Under the pieces are notes generated by a model. It worked only from the letters and a program-made list of their open reading frames with translations. It ran no database searches and was not told the origin of the DNA. This document shows positions 34,603-43,676 of a DNA stretch of 64,000 bases, one piece after another. A program made the translations under genes and the position numbers. The stretch's first letter is position 1. The number at the start of each line of letters is the position of its first letter. The DNA is from Commensalibacter nepenthis (GTDB lineage: Bacteria; Pseudomonadota; Alphaproteobacteria; Acetobacterales; Acetobacteraceae). The DNA lies in NCBI RefSeq assembly GCF_029953305.1, contig NZ_JASBAN010000001.1:2163001-2227000 (forward strand), read 5' to 3'.

Positions 34603-36009
34603 TTAATCCTGTAATAATTGAATCCATTTTTGAGCCTGCGCGCTTACATTACTGGGAGCGGTGCCACCTTCGCTGGTGCGTGATGCTAACGACGATTCAA
34701 CACTTAGCACTGAAAAAATATCTTGAGTAATGTTAGGCTCAATTTTTTGCATGTCTGCCAAAGGAACTTGATCCAAAGTCAGATTTTTTTGTTCCGCAAG
34801 ACTTACAATTTGACCTGTTACATGATGTGCAGTACGGAAAGGCATTTGTAGTTTTTGGACTAACCAATCTGCCAAATCAGTTGCAGTTGAAAATCCAGAT
34901 CCAGCCCAACGGCGCATATTTTCTTTGTTGGCTTTTAAATCGCCAATCATGCCAGAGCAAGCCGCTAAACAAAGCATCATGGTGTCTGTGGCTGCAAAAA
35001 CCTGTTCTTTGTCCTCTTGCATATCTTTGGCATAAGCCAAAGGCAATCCTTTCATGACGGTAAGCAATCCAATCAAAGCCCCAGAAACACGACCAATTTT
35101 TGCACGAACTAGTTCCGCTGCATCAGGATTACGCTTTTGTGGCATAATAGATGAGCCAGTTGTATAAGCATCTGATAATTTAATGAATGAAAATGGAGAG
35201 GAACACCAAATAACAATTTCTTCTGCTATTCTGGACAAATGCATTGCCATAATCGAAAGAGCTGATAAATATTCCAAAGCAAAATCACGATCTGATACAG
35301 CATCCAAAGAATTTGCCATTGGACGATCAAAGTCTAATAATTTAGCCGTCATTTGTCGATCAATTGGGAAAGATGTGCCTGCTAATGCCGCAGCGCCCAA
35401 AGGGCTTTCATTCAATCGTTGACGTGCGTCGATTAAACGTCCCGTATCACGAGATAACATTTCAACATAAGCAAGTAAGTGATGACCAAAAGTGACAGGC
35501 TGTGCAGATTGTAAATGCGTAAAGCCAGGCATTGGGGTGTCTGCATATTCTTGTGCTCGAGTTGCTAAGGTAAGCATCAAGTGTTTTGCAGAAATAATCA
35601 TTTCATCAATATTATCACGAACCCATAGGCGAAAATCGGTTGCCACTTGGTCATTTCTTGAACGTCCAGTATGTAATCTTTTACCAGCTTCACCGATATT
35701 ATTCGCTAGGCGTGCCTCGATATTCATATGGATATCTTCAAGAGCGCGACTAAACTCAAATTGATTATCTTCAATTTCGTTTTTGATTTGCTGTAATCCG
35801 TTGTGAATCGATTGTTTATCTTGTTCAGAGATAATACCAACCTTAGCCAACATTTCTGAATGTGCTAATGATCCTTTGATATCTTGCTGCCATAACCTTT
35901 TATCAAAATCAATAGATGCATTAATTTGCTCCATAATTGCCGAAGGACCTTCGGCAAAACGTCCGCCCCATTGTTGATTGGCTAGTTTTTTGTTGTTATC
36001 TTGTGTCAA
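34603..36009 (-). CDS. argH: Argininosuccinate lyase
   Basis: ArgH cleaves argininosuccinate to arginine and fumarate. The signature [20 protein letters not shown] is intact, as are [14 protein letters not shown] at the N-terminus, [17 protein letters not shown] and [20 protein letters not shown]. The 468-residue length is typical. It is the first gene of the argH-lptM pair, with only two bases between them. Confidence 0.97.
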   Translation of the reverse strand: MTQDNNKKLANQQWGGRFAEGPSAIMEQINASIDFDKRLWQQDIKGSLAHSEMLAKVGIISEQDKQSIHNGLQQIKNEIEDNQFEFSRALEDIHMNIEARLANNIGEAGKRLHTGRSRNDQVATDFRLWVRDNIDEMIISAKHLMLTLATRAQEYADTPMPGFTHLQSAQPVTFGHHLLAYVEMLSRDTGRLIDARQRLNESPLGAAALAGTSFPIDRQMTAKLLDFDRPMANSLDAVSDRDFALEYLSALSIMAMHLSRIAEEIVIWCSSPFSFIKLSDAYTTGSSIMPQKRNPDAAELVRAKIGRVSGALIGLLTVMKGLPLAYAKDMQEDKEQVFAATDTMMLCLAACSGMIGDLKANKENMRRWAGSGFSTATDLADWLVQKLQMPFRTAHHVTGQIVSLAEQKNLTLDQVPLADMQKIEPNITQDIFSVLSVESSLASRTSEGGTAPSNVSAQAQKWIQLLQD

Positions 36010-36102
36010 AAAAATAGTGCTCCTAGAATATTGATGTATATTGTAATGAGTTTTGATATATTTATAATAGCAAATTGTTCAAAAGTCATTTGGATATAAC
36101 GT

Positions 36103-36804
36103 GTGACCAATAATAAAACTTCATTCTATATCAAAAGTGAGCATAGAATAAAATTAAAAGATAAACATGTTCTCTCTGACAAAAAAATGTTGGAAGATAT
36201 GTCAAGATGGATCAATCTGAATAAAAATATACCTGAGTGGCAAAAAACTATTTTATCTCGTTTTGGGTCTTTGCCTGCGATGTTGTTGGCAAGCAAAGAT
36301 GAGCTGCAAAACGGTTTAGATTTACCAGAAAAAGAATCTGCAAATATTAAATTGTTCCACGAGGTTTCTTTACGTTTGTTAAAAGAAAAGATTTATCACT
36401 GTAATATTTTACGTCACAAAAAGAAGTTAATAAATTACCTAATTGCCTCTCTTGCGCGCAAGCAAACAGAATATTTTTTAATTTATTTTTTAAGTGAAGA
36501 CGGAACTGTTCTCCAAGAAAGTTTGCAAGGGAATGGAACCGTTAATACAACATTTTTATATATAAGAGAAGTTACAAAAAGTGCCATTCAGTGCAATGCA
36601 TCACAGTTAATCATGGTGCATAATCATCCCACTGGTGTTGCAGAGCCATCGGATTCTGATAAAAAATTAACAGAGATGGTTGTGCATGCCTTGAAAGTCG
36701 TTAATATTCAAGTGGTCGATCATCTAATTATTGGAAATGGTTGTTATTTTTCTTTTGAAGAAAATAATTTAATTACTCCTTCGAATATAAATCTTGTAAC
36801 ATAG
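36103..36804 (+). CDS. radC: RadC-family JAB/MPN domain protein
   Basis: The metalloprotease-like JAMM motif is complete: His173, His175, Ser183 and Asp186 in VHNHPTGVAEPSDSD. An N-terminal helix-hairpin-helix-like region (FGSLPAMLLASKDELQNGL) precedes it, as in full-length RadC. The biochemical role is unclear; an early link to repair in E. coli was withdrawn. The start is assigned to GTG 36103, without a clear ribosome binding site, so it is uncertain; ATG 36186 is an alternative. Its last 32 bases overlap the 3' end of the convergent purK. Confidence 0.92.
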   Translation: MTNNKTSFYIKSEHRIKLKDKHVLSDKKMLEDMSRWINLNKNIPEWQKTILSRFGSLPAMLLASKDELQNGLDLPEKESANIKLFHEVSLRLLKEKIYHCNILRHKKKLINYLIASLARKQTEYFLIYFLSEDGTVLQESLQGNGTVNTTFLYIREVTKSAIQCNASQLIMVHNHPTGVAEPSDSDKKLTEMVVHALKVVNIQVVDHLIIGNGCYFSFEENNLITPSNINLVT

Positions 36805-37900
36805 CTTGTATCCCAAATTCGCCAGGCAAGCTGTTATATGGGAAAAGAATATTAACATGTCCCATCTTACGTCCAGGTTTGGCGATTTCTTTGCCATATA
36901 AATGACCAATCAGCCCTGGGGTCGCCATAATCTTTGACCAGAGTGCCATATCTTCTGGACCTATAAGATTTTTCATTACTGCATCAGAGTGTCTGATTGC
37001 TGGAGGTAAAGGAAGTCCCGCCACGGCACGAATATGCATTTCAAATTGATCGATAGGACAGGCATTCATTGTCCAATGACCAGAATTATGCGGTCTGGGA
37101 GCGATTTCATTAACCAGAATTTTTCCATTACAATCTATAAATAATTCAACCCCAAGAATACCAACCAAATCTAATGAACTGGCAAGGTGAACCGCCAGCT
37201 CTTGCACTTGTTGTCTGACTTCTAGTTGAATGCGTGCAGGGACGAGGGTTAAATCCAAAATACTATTTTTATGCTGATTTTCAGCAACATCAAACGTTTG
37301 TATATTACCATCAATATTACGCACAACCATGACGCTGACTTCACAAGCAAAATCAACCTTTTTTTCAGCAATCAAGGGATGGGGCTTTAACGTATTGAAC
37401 GCGGTTTCAAATTCTTCTTGATTATGTATAATTGCTTGACCTTTGCCATCATATCCAAGCCGTGTTGTTTTTAATATAAAAGGATAGCCAAGGTCTGACC
37501 CTGCTTTTGTCCCATCATTTACATGGTCAATTTGTAACCATTGCGTTGTTGGGATATCATGATTATTAAGAAAAGATTTTTCCAAAATACGATCTTGGCT
37601 GATTCGCAAAATATGTCCAGAAGGATGAACAGGGCGTATGGACGATAAAAGATCAATACCTTTTGCATCTATATTTTCAAATTCAAATGTAATGACGTCG
37701 ACATTTTTGGCAAAAGATTCCAATATTTGTGGATCATCATAAGCACCAATTGTGGTATGAGAAGCTACTTGCCCTGCTGGAGGATTGGAAATGTCAGATA
37801 AAATATGGGTTTTAAATCCAAGTCGAGACGCAGCAACAGCTGACATACGTCCCAGCTGCCCTCCGCCAACTATACCAATGGTAGAATTAGGAGAAAGCAT
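36773..37900 (-). CDS. purK: N5-carboxyaminoimidazole ribonucleotide synthase
   Basis: PurK carboxylates aminoimidazole ribonucleotide using ATP and bicarbonate in purine synthesis. GIVGGGQLGRM at the N-terminus, FEFENID, KTTRLGYDGKGQ and EIAPRPHNSGHWT, an ATP-grasp signature, are all present. The 375-residue length is normal. It follows purE after ~30 bases. Its 3' end overlaps radC by 32 bases on the opposite strand. Confidence 0.97.
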   Translation of the reverse strand: MLSPNSTIGIVGGGQLGRMSAVAASRLGFKTHILSDISNPPAGQVASHTTIGAYDDPQILESFAKNVDVITFEFENIDAKGIDLLSSIRPVHPSGHILRISQDRILEKSFLNNHDIPTTQWLQIDHVNDGTKAGSDLGYPFILKTTRLGYDGKGQAIIHNQEEFETAFNTLKPHPLIAEKKVDFACEVSVMVVRNIDGNIQTFDVAENQHKNSILDLTLVPARIQLEVRQQVQELAVHLASSLDLVGILGVELFIDCNGKILVNEIAPRPHNSGHWTMNACPIDQFEMHIRAVAGLPLPPAIRHSDAVMKNLIGPEDMALWSKIMATPGLIGHLYGKEIAKPGRKMGHVNILFPYNSLPGEFGIQAMLQDLYSKE

Positions 37901-37930
37901 TGAAAACCTCTTTGTAAATAAAATTTATGA

Positions 37931-38428
37931 TTATACAGGTGTTAACGCAACAGATTCTGTTTGTTGAGTGCGCCATTCAATTAAGCGTTTCTCAATTTGT
38001 GGATCAGACAAAGCAAGAATGGATGTCGCCATAATAGCCGCATTAATAGCCCCAGCTTTACCAATGGCCAATGTTCCAACAGGAATACCAGCAGGCATTT
38101 GTACAATGGAAAGCAAGCTATCTTGACCACTCAAAGTATGGGTCTGCATAGGAACCCCAAGTACGGGGAGATGTGTCCAAGCAGCGGTCATCCCTGGTAA
38201 ATGCGCAGCCCCACCAGCACCCGCAATAATCACTTTAATCCCTTGTGATGCAGCACTGGTTGAATAGTCTCTTAGACGATCAGGTGTACGATGTGCTGAA
38301 ACAATTTTGACTTCATGAGGAATTTTAAGCTCTTGAAGGAGCGTCACAGCATTGCTCATGATCTCCCAATCAGATTGGCTGCCCATAATAATGCCAACAA
38401 GAGGTATATTGTGTTCAGATATAGACAT
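37931..38428 (-). CDS. purE: N5-carboxyaminoimidazole ribonucleotide mutase
   Basis: PurE converts N5-CAIR to CAIR, the step after Pur[38 protein letters not shown] and [20 protein letters not shown] are its signatures. I place the start at ATG 38428 (MSISEHN), four bases after the trcR stop and behind AAGAG; the upstream in-frame ATG at 38476 would overlap trcR and add an unconserved leader. Forms an operon trcR-purE-purK. Confidence 0.97.
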   Translation of the reverse strand: MSISEHNIPLVGIIMGSQSDWEIMSNAVTLLQELKIPHEVKIVSAHRTPDRLRDYSTSAASQGIKVIIAGAGGAAHLPGMTAAWTHLPVLGVPMQTHTLSGQDSLLSIVQMPAGIPVGTLAIGKAGAINAAIMATSILALSDPQIEKRLIEWRTQQTESVALTPV

Positions 38429-38432
38429 AATT

Positions 38433-39110
38433 TTACTCTTGGTCTGAAGATTCAGTTTTGTCTGAATATCCAGCAAATATCTGATTTACATCATATTCTG
38501 GTTCTTGTTTGCTAGAAGGCGTTGGTGAAGCAAATGCATCCTCTAAAGATTCAGTTGTTGGAACCACTGGGGTTTCAATCCCTTCCTTGGCAAACCGTTC
38601 ATTACCTTCGGCAATAGCAGCATTTAAATCCATTTGACTGCATAACCCTAGGATAACAGGATCACGGGGTTTAATATTAGGAGAATTCCAGTGTTGTTTG
38701 TCTCTAACTTTAGCGATTGTATCTTTGGTTGTACCTAATAATTTTGCAATTTGTTGATCAAGTAATTGAGGGTAATTACGAAGCAAGAAAGCAATCGCAT
38801 CAGGGCGATCATTTCTTTTGGAAATAGGGGTGTATCTGGCTCCTTTAGAGCGTCTAACAATTTGCATTCTTGAAGAAGATAAACGCAATTTGCGAGACGA
38901 ATCTGCTTCGCAGCGTGAGATTTCTTCTTGGGTTAATTGTCCATTTGACACAGGGTCATAGCCAATTATGCTTTGTGCAACTTCACCATCAGCAATTGCT
39001 TGTACTTCCAAAGGGTGCATACCGCAAAAATCTGCAATTTGAGTAAAGGTTAATGCAGTTTTTTCAATTAACCATACTGCAGTTGCTTTTGGCATAAGAG
39101 GTAAAGTCAT
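38433..39110 (-). CDS. trcR: Cell-cycle transcriptional regulator TrcR (DUF1013)
   Basis: The protein matches the alphaproteobacterial DUF1013 family: [50 protein letters not shown] and [18 protein letters not shown] with [19 protein letters not shown]. Two helix-turn-helix-like regions are apparent, and a polar acidic tail follows. In Caulobacter TrcR is linked to cell-cycle gene expression. The ATG at 39110 is behind AGGACG. It leads a probable trcR-purE-purK operon. Confidence 0.9.
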   Translation of the reverse strand: MTLPLMPKATAVWLIEKTALTFTQIADFCGMHPLEVQAIADGEVAQSIIGYDPVSNGQLTQEEISRCEADSSRKLRLSSSRMQIVRRSKGARYTPISKRNDRPDAIAFLLRNYPQLLDQQIAKLLGTTKDTIAKVRDKQHWNSPNIKPRDPVILGLCSQMDLNAAIAEGNERFAKEGIETPVVPTTESLEDAFASPTPSSKQEPEYDVNQIFAGYSDKTESSDQE

Positions 39111-39218
39111 AATCGTCCTATGAAATAATATAGAGTCAGAACTAGATAATAATTATTATATAAAACAAGATACATACCCTAGCTTATATAATAATTATCA
39201 TGGTAAAAGCAAATAAAT

Positions 39219-39255
39219 TTAGAGTTAAGAAAAGATGGTCTCTTCTTAACTCTAA
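39219..39255. terminator. Stem-loop downstream of rpmE
   Basis: TTAGAGTTAAGAA (39219-39231) is matched perfectly by TTCTTAACTCTAA (39243-39255) across 11 bases. It lies ~35 bases beyond the rpmE stop. The T-run is weak, so termination is likely but not certain. Confidence 0.6.
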
Positions 39256-39289
39256 TAAACATTTTGTTAGCGATCATCAAAAGAACCAA

Positions 39290-39517
39290 TTAGCTCTTTT
39301 TTTGACCAATACCAGCAAAACGTTTGTTAAATTTAGCAACTTGACCACGAGAATCATTGATACGTTGCACACCAGTCCAGGCTGGATGAGACTTTGGATC
39401 AATATCAAGACGTAAGGTATCTCCACTTTTACCATAGCAAGAGCGGGTTTTGAATTCAGTACCATCTGTCATGACAACAGTAATTTCGTGATACTCTGGG
39501 TGAATATCGGCTTTCAT
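39290..39517 (-). CDS. rpmE: 50S ribosomal protein bL31
   Basis: The 75 residues read as bL31: [20 protein letters not shown], then [20 protein letters not shown] and FNKRF. It has a single cysteine, so this is the zinc-free (C-minus) form with no CxxC ribbon, which is usual in alphaproteobacteria. It is alone between the terminator-like stem-loop and a divergent mscL. Confidence 0.97.
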   Translation of the reverse strand: MKADIHPEYHEITVVMTDGTEFKTRSCYGKSGDTLRLDIDPKSHPAWTGVQRINDSRGQVAKFNKRFAGIGQKKS

Positions 39518-39543
39518 GATTTTCTCTTAAACAGACTATAAAA

Positions 39544-39561
39544 CTCCGCTCACTGACGGAG
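39544..39561 (-). promoter_or_regulatory. Small hairpin in the rpmE 5' leader
   Basis: CTCCG and CGGAG pair across eight bases, 27 bases upstream of the rpmE ATG. It is the most G+C-rich patch in this gap. L31 leaders can be autoregulated in some bacteria; a role here is a guess. Confidence 0.3.
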
Positions 39562-39658
39562 AAACAGGTTACCTTATAAACTTTTTATAAATTGAAATCA
39601 ATCCATTCTCTATAATCTTTTTTAATTTTTACTTTTTTTTTCGTATTGGCAATACATA

Positions 39659-39696
39659 TATATAAGAATATTGTTTGTATATAAGAATATTGTTTG
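39659..39696. repeat. Perfect tandem duplication of a 19-bp unit before mscL
   Basis: TATATAAGAATATTGTTTG occurs twice back to back with no difference (39659-39677 and 39678-39696). It ends 39 bases before the mscL ATG, where a promoter is expected, so it may duplicate part of one. Confidence 0.85.
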
Positions 39697-39735
39697 AATA
39701 ATATGGCTTTCATATAGAAATAAAGGAACAAAAAA

Positions 39736-40212
39736 ATGAGTGACGATCAAATATCGATTAAATCCAAAACCCCCAAGTGGCTGTTGGATTTCCAAGCATT
39801 TATTATGCGTGGAAATGTGATTGATTTGGCTGTAGGTATCATTGTTGGTGCTGCTTTTACCGGCATAGTAAATAGTTTAGTCAAAGATATTTTAAATCCC
39901 GTTATTGGTTTAATTGTTGGGGGCATAGATTTCAGCAATATTTTCATAACATTAAAAGGACAGCATGTTCAAACTCTGGCAGAAGCACAAAAGATTGGTG
40001 CTGTGACATTAAATGTTGGTGTTTTTTTAAATGCTGTTATTCAATTTGTTATTGTTGGTTTTGCAGTCTTTTGGTTCGTTAGAATTTTGAATAAATTTTA
40101 TATAAGCACCAAGAAAAAAGAAGCCGAAGCACCCAAAAAACCATCAAATGAAGAAGTTTTATTGGGTGAAATCAGAGATGCTTTGGTTGCACAAAGTAAA
40201 AATAATAGTTAA
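39736..40212 (+). CDS. mscL: Large-conductance mechanosensitive channel
   Basis: MscL opens under membrane tension to release solutes on osmotic downshock. The N-terminal FIMRGNVIDLAVGIIVGAAF is the pore-lining TM1, the second segment is around 95-115, and the C-terminal helix ends EEVLLGEIRDALVAQ. The 158-residue length is within range. AAGGAAC lies before the ATG. Confidence 0.97.
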   Translation: MSDDQISIKSKTPKWLLDFQAFIMRGNVIDLAVGIIVGAAFTGIVNSLVKDILNPVIGLIVGGIDFSNIFITLKGQHVQTLAEAQKIGAVTLNVGVFLNAVIQFVIVGFAVFWFVRILNKFYISTKKKEAEAPKKPSNEEVLLGEIRDALVAQSKNNS

Positions 40213-40250
40213 ATAAAGCGATGTATTACCGATATGCAAAGTTTTGATGA

Positions 40251-40574
40251 ATGAAAAGAACAAAGTGTTTGTTGATTGTTGCTCTTTTGTTATCCCCATT
40301 AGGGGGATGTCAAATGGATGGAGCAAACAACTCTTTGGACGTGCCAACACCGCGTTCTGTTGCAAAAAATTATTTATTCGTTCATGGGATGTGTATGGGA
40401 TATCTACAAAGCCCGTTAGTGACCAAGGATCAATTTAATGTTTTGTTTCAATTGGATCAACAGGCGAAACTATCTATAATCAGAGCGCTTGATAATCCAA
40501 GTCAAGCGCATTTAGAGCAAGCTGAATATTTAATGAAACAAATTATTACTTTTCTTACAGTCAGCAAGACATAG
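40251..40574 (+). CDS. Small lipoprotein of unknown function
   Basis: A lipoprotein signal ends at LGGC (Cys20). The 87 residues after it contain no recognised motif but have the feel of a helical protein; two further cysteines or Met-rich segment (GMCMGYL) lie near residue 47. It starts 38 bases after mscL and is closed by a terminator, so it may be cotranscribed with mscL. It may be specific to acetic acid bacteria; I cannot confirm that. Confidence 0.75.
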   Translation: MKRTKCLLIVALLLSPLGGCQMDGANNSLDVPTPRSVAKNYLFVHGMCMGYLQSPLVTKDQFNVLFQLDQQAKLSIIRALDNPSQAHLEQAEYLMKQIITFLTVSKT

Positions 40575-40584
40575 CGTTATTAAT

Positions 40585-40618
40585 AAAAAAGGTAGCTCAT
40601 GATAAACTACCTTTTTTT
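40585..40618. terminator. Bidirectional rho-independent terminator between lipoprotein gene and secF
   Basis: AAAAAAGGTAG (40585-40595) pairs with CTACCTTTTTT (40608-40618) across twelve bases, with T's on both strands. It separates the two convergent genes. Confidence 0.9.
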
Positions 40619-40639
40619 GTGTATAATGATATCAGTCTA

Positions 40640-41578
40640 CTACGAAATTTTCTTAGCGCGTCTTCTTAAGCTTCCTTCTTCCATAAATAGAAGTAATGGT
40701 GCAGCAATGAATATCGAAGAGGATGTTCCCACAACAATACCAAATAACATGACCCAAGCAAAACCAGATAACGATGCTCCACCAAAAAGAGCAAGGGGTA
40801 AGGCGGCTAAAAATACGGTTAAAGAAGTTGCAAGGGTTCGACTTAGCGTTTCATTGATGGACATATCGATTAACTCACGAATTGGCATCGAATGATATTT
40901 ACGTAAATTTTCTCTGACACGATCATAGACAACCACTTTATCGTTGGTGGAGTATCCTAAGATCGTTAAAAGAGCAGCAACCATCACCAAGTCAAATTCA
41001 AAATGCGTGATGACTAAGAAACCAATGGCTTTGGTAAGATCTAAAATAAGGGTAATAATGGCACTGATCGCGAATTCCCATTCGAATCTGAACCAAATAT
41101 ACAGCATAATCATCAGCAAACTGAACCCTAAAGCCAGTAAACCATGTCGAAATAGTTCAGATGAAACAGAGGCTCCAACCGCATCAGCACGGACAATTTT
41201 TGTGCCATCTTGTGCAGAAGTTACTGCTTGTTTTACTTGGTTAATTAAGGTTTGTGTTGCTTCGGCATTATTTTCTTTGGGCGCATCCAAACGGATTAAA
41301 ACACTGTTTTTAGCCCCGAATTGCTGCAAGCCAGCTGCAGAAATATGCGCCTGATTTAATTCCATCCGGATTTTTGCAAAATCAGCAGGACCTTGAGTTT
41401 GTGCTTCAACAACGATACCGCCACGAAAATCAAGCCCAAGGGTTAAACCTGGGTGAAAAAAGAGGATCAAAGACGCAATAGAGAGAACCGCAGAAGTAAT
41501 TAACCCAATAAAGCGCCCACGCATAAAGTTAATTTTAGTGCCATGGGGGACTAAATGTAATAAAGGACGTCCTAGCAT
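40640..41578 (-). CDS. secF: Protein translocase subunit SecF
   Basis: SecF, with SecD, uses the proton gradient to pull proteins across the membrane after SecYEG. Six membrane segments and the motifs GLDFRGGIVVE, TILGYSTNDKVVVYDRVREN and ETLSRTLATSLTVFLAAL are typical. I chose the ATG at 41578, behind GAAAGAAAG and ten bases after the secD stop; the longer in-frame ORF to 41623 would overlap secD. Confidence 0.97.
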   Translation of the reverse strand: MLGRPLLHLVPHGTKINFMRGRFIGLITSAVLSIASLILFFHPGLTLGLDFRGGIVVEAQTQGPADFAKIRMELNQAHISAAGLQQFGAKNSVLIRLDAPKENNAEATQTLINQVKQAVTSAQDGTKIVRADAVGASVSSELFRHGLLALGFSLLMIMLYIWFRFEWEFAISAIITLILDLTKAIGFLVITHFEFDLVMVAALLTILGYSTNDKVVVYDRVRENLRKYHSMPIRELIDMSINETLSRTLATSLTVFLAALPLALFGGASLSGFAWVMLFGIVVGTSSSIFIAAPLLLFMEEGSLRRRAKKIS

Positions 41579-41588
41579 GTTCTTTCTT

Positions 41589-43148
41589 TCAAACTGGTAA
41601 TTCTTTGGGACGAGTAACCGCATACCAGCGGATAATCAACATCCAAGACAAGCATAAAGTCGTAAAGATTGTGGTCACAATACCAATGGTAATGGTTAAC
41701 GCAAATCCACGAACTGGTCCTGTGCCAAAAATAAAGAGCATTACGTGAGATAAAAATGCGGTTACATTACTATCAATAATGGTGCTTAACGCTCTGTCAA
41801 ATCCTGCTTGTAAAGCATTCAAGGGGGTTCTTCCGTTACGAACTTCCTCTCTGATACGTTCATTAATTAAGATGTTCGCATCAACAGCCATACCAAGGGT
41901 CAATAACATCCCTGCCATACCTGGCAAGGTTAATGTTGCTTCGAACAATGATAAAATAGCGGTCATTAAAATAAGGTTAGCAAATAACGCAATATCTGCA
42001 TAAAATCCAAAATGACCGTAGAAAACAAGCATAAAAACGATAACCAAAGCAAAACCAACAGCAAGGCTAATCGCGCCAGCACGGATTGCATCCTCACCCA
42101 AAGAAGCCCCGATTGTACGTTCTTCGATGATTTTTAATGGTGCTGGCAAAGCCCCAGAACGTAACATTAATGCAAGGTCAGTGGCTTTTTGTACTGTAAA
42201 CCCACCGGTGATTTGACCACTGCCACCAGGAATAACACCTTTGATTACGGGGGCTGTAATGACTTGATTATCCAACACAATCGCAAAAGGTTTGCCAATA
42301 TTAGCTCTGGTTACGTTGGCAAAAGCTTGGGCACCAGCTGTATCAAATTGAAAGTTAACCGCATATTCGCCATTTTGTTGATCCATCCCCGCACTGGCGT
42401 TGGTAAGCTCTGAGCCATCAACTTCAATATGGTCACGAATAGGCAATTTTTTGGATGGGTCTTCCATCATTGGCATAAAGGTTACACCAGGTGGAGGGAA
42501 GTCAGGGTTAGTTGCATTTTCATCCAACAGATGAAATGTCATTTTTGCTGTTGTACCCAATAATTTCTTAATGCGCTCAGGATCATCAACACCAGGAAGC
42601 TGAACAATAATGCGATCTTCGCCTTGACGCGTAATCGAAGGATCAACAGCTCCTGTTGCATCAATACGTTTTCTGACAATCTCAATCGATTGTGCAATGG
42701 CATCGCTGCCACGTTGTTTCATCGCATCTTCGGAAAGAGTCAGCGTAATTTGATCGTTTGGAGCATCGCTGATGCTAAACTCATTAATAACAGCTTTTGG
42801 CATTCCTTTGAGCGCTTTTAACACAGCATCTTTTTCAGAGGGGCTGCGTAAAGTAAAGCTGATCGTGTGATCTTTGTCAGAGCTATGAATATCTTTATAG
42901 CCTAAATCTTTGGAGATTAAGGTTTGACGGATGTTATCGCTAAGGGTTTGTAGTCGATTTTTAGTAAGTACATTCAAATCAATTTGCATTAATAAATAAG
43001 AGCCACCCCGTAAATCCAACCCTAAATGGATTTGACGCCATGGAATTTTTGGCGAGGGAGCAGACATAAAATTCGGTAAACATAATAATAGCCCAATAAA
43101 ACAGGTAAGAATAACCAGGGCTAGCTTCTTGCGGCTGTAATACATCAT
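41589..43148 (-). CDS. secD: Protein translocase subunit SecD
   Basis: The 519-residue protein has LGLDLRGGSYLLMQID near the N-terminus, a periplasmic domain with GVDDPERIKKLLGTTAKM, and a six-helix region with LTLGMAVDANILINERIREE and ALSTIIDSNVTAFL. These are SecD signatures. It is directly upstream of secF. The yajC gene that often precedes secD is not here; the 5' side is a ~500-base gap. Confidence 0.97.
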   Translation of the reverse strand: MMYYSRKKLALVILTCFIGLLLCLPNFMSAPSPKIPWRQIHLGLDLRGGSYLLMQIDLNVLTKNRLQTLSDNIRQTLISKDLGYKDIHSSDKDHTISFTLRSPSEKDAVLKALKGMPKAVINEFSISDAPNDQITLTLSEDAMKQRGSDAIAQSIEIVRKRIDATGAVDPSITRQGEDRIIVQLPGVDDPERIKKLLGTTAKMTFHLLDENATNPDFPPPGVTFMPMMEDPSKKLPIRDHIEVDGSELTNASAGMDQQNGEYAVNFQFDTAGAQAFANVTRANIGKPFAIVLDNQVITAPVIKGVIPGGSGQITGGFTVQKATDLALMLRSGALPAPLKIIEERTIGASLGEDAIRAGAISLAVGFALVIVFMLVFYGHFGFYADIALFANLILMTAILSLFEATLTLPGMAGMLLTLGMAVDANILINERIREEVRNGRTPLNALQAGFDRALSTIIDSNVTAFLSHVMLFIFGTGPVRGFALTITIGIVTTIFTTLCLSWMLIIRWYAVTRPKELPV

Positions 43149-43597
43149 CGCAGTAACGACTAAATCCTTATTTATAGACCATAATGGACTAAAAATGGTT
43201 GATGAAAACGCTTAACGACGATGTCGTTATGACGTATGGAGTGAAATATCTTCTTTTGGCTATAAAGCTAAAATTTGTTCAAGTTTAAAGTTATATAAAA
43301 CAAAATCGCGCACGATAAAATAGCATAATATAAAATCGTTGCTTATTTTACACTGTTATAGGCAAAAAAACCATAAGGAAAGAATATATTTTAATTATAA
43401 TTTTTTAGGCAAGATATTTTTATTGTTTGTTAATAAAAGGGTTCAATTGTAAATTATTAATAAAATATTCATTTTAATAATGATATGGATGAGACCATCA
43501 AAAAATATTTTTGTTATAAAAAATTTGAAATATAGTTTTCTTTCGTTATGGCATCGTAAAAACAAGTACACGTAACTAAAAATAAGAGGACATTTTT
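43149..43597. other. A+T-rich intergenic region between secD and the oxidoreductase gene
   Basis: No credible coding frame, RNA gene or terminator is seen. It must hold the divergent promoters for secDF and the oxidoreductase gene. Long A/T runs give many weak promoter-like matches that cannot be ranked by eye. Confidence 0.6.
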
Positions 43598-43654
43598 ATG
43601 GTAAAGAAAAATATTTTTATTCTGCTTATGGTGTGTCATCATGATTTTAAATAG
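43598..43654 (+). CDS. Candidate 18-codon leader ORF
   Basis: ATG at 43598 is preceded by AAGAGGA at good spacing, a stronger site than that of the following gene. It encodes 18 residues, MVKKNIFILLMVCHHDFK, and stops 22 bases before the oxidoreductase start at 43677. It could be a leader peptide or a chance ORF; no attenuator-type hairpin was recognised. Confidence 0.35.
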   Translation: MVKKNIFILLMVCHHDFK

Positions 43655-43676
43655 TTTTAAATTAAAAGAGTTCAGC

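Noticed and set aside
39200-39415. Plus-strand ORF opposite rpmE
   Set aside because: It is antisense to a certain ribosomal protein gene and includes the terminator stem-loop; no protein features.
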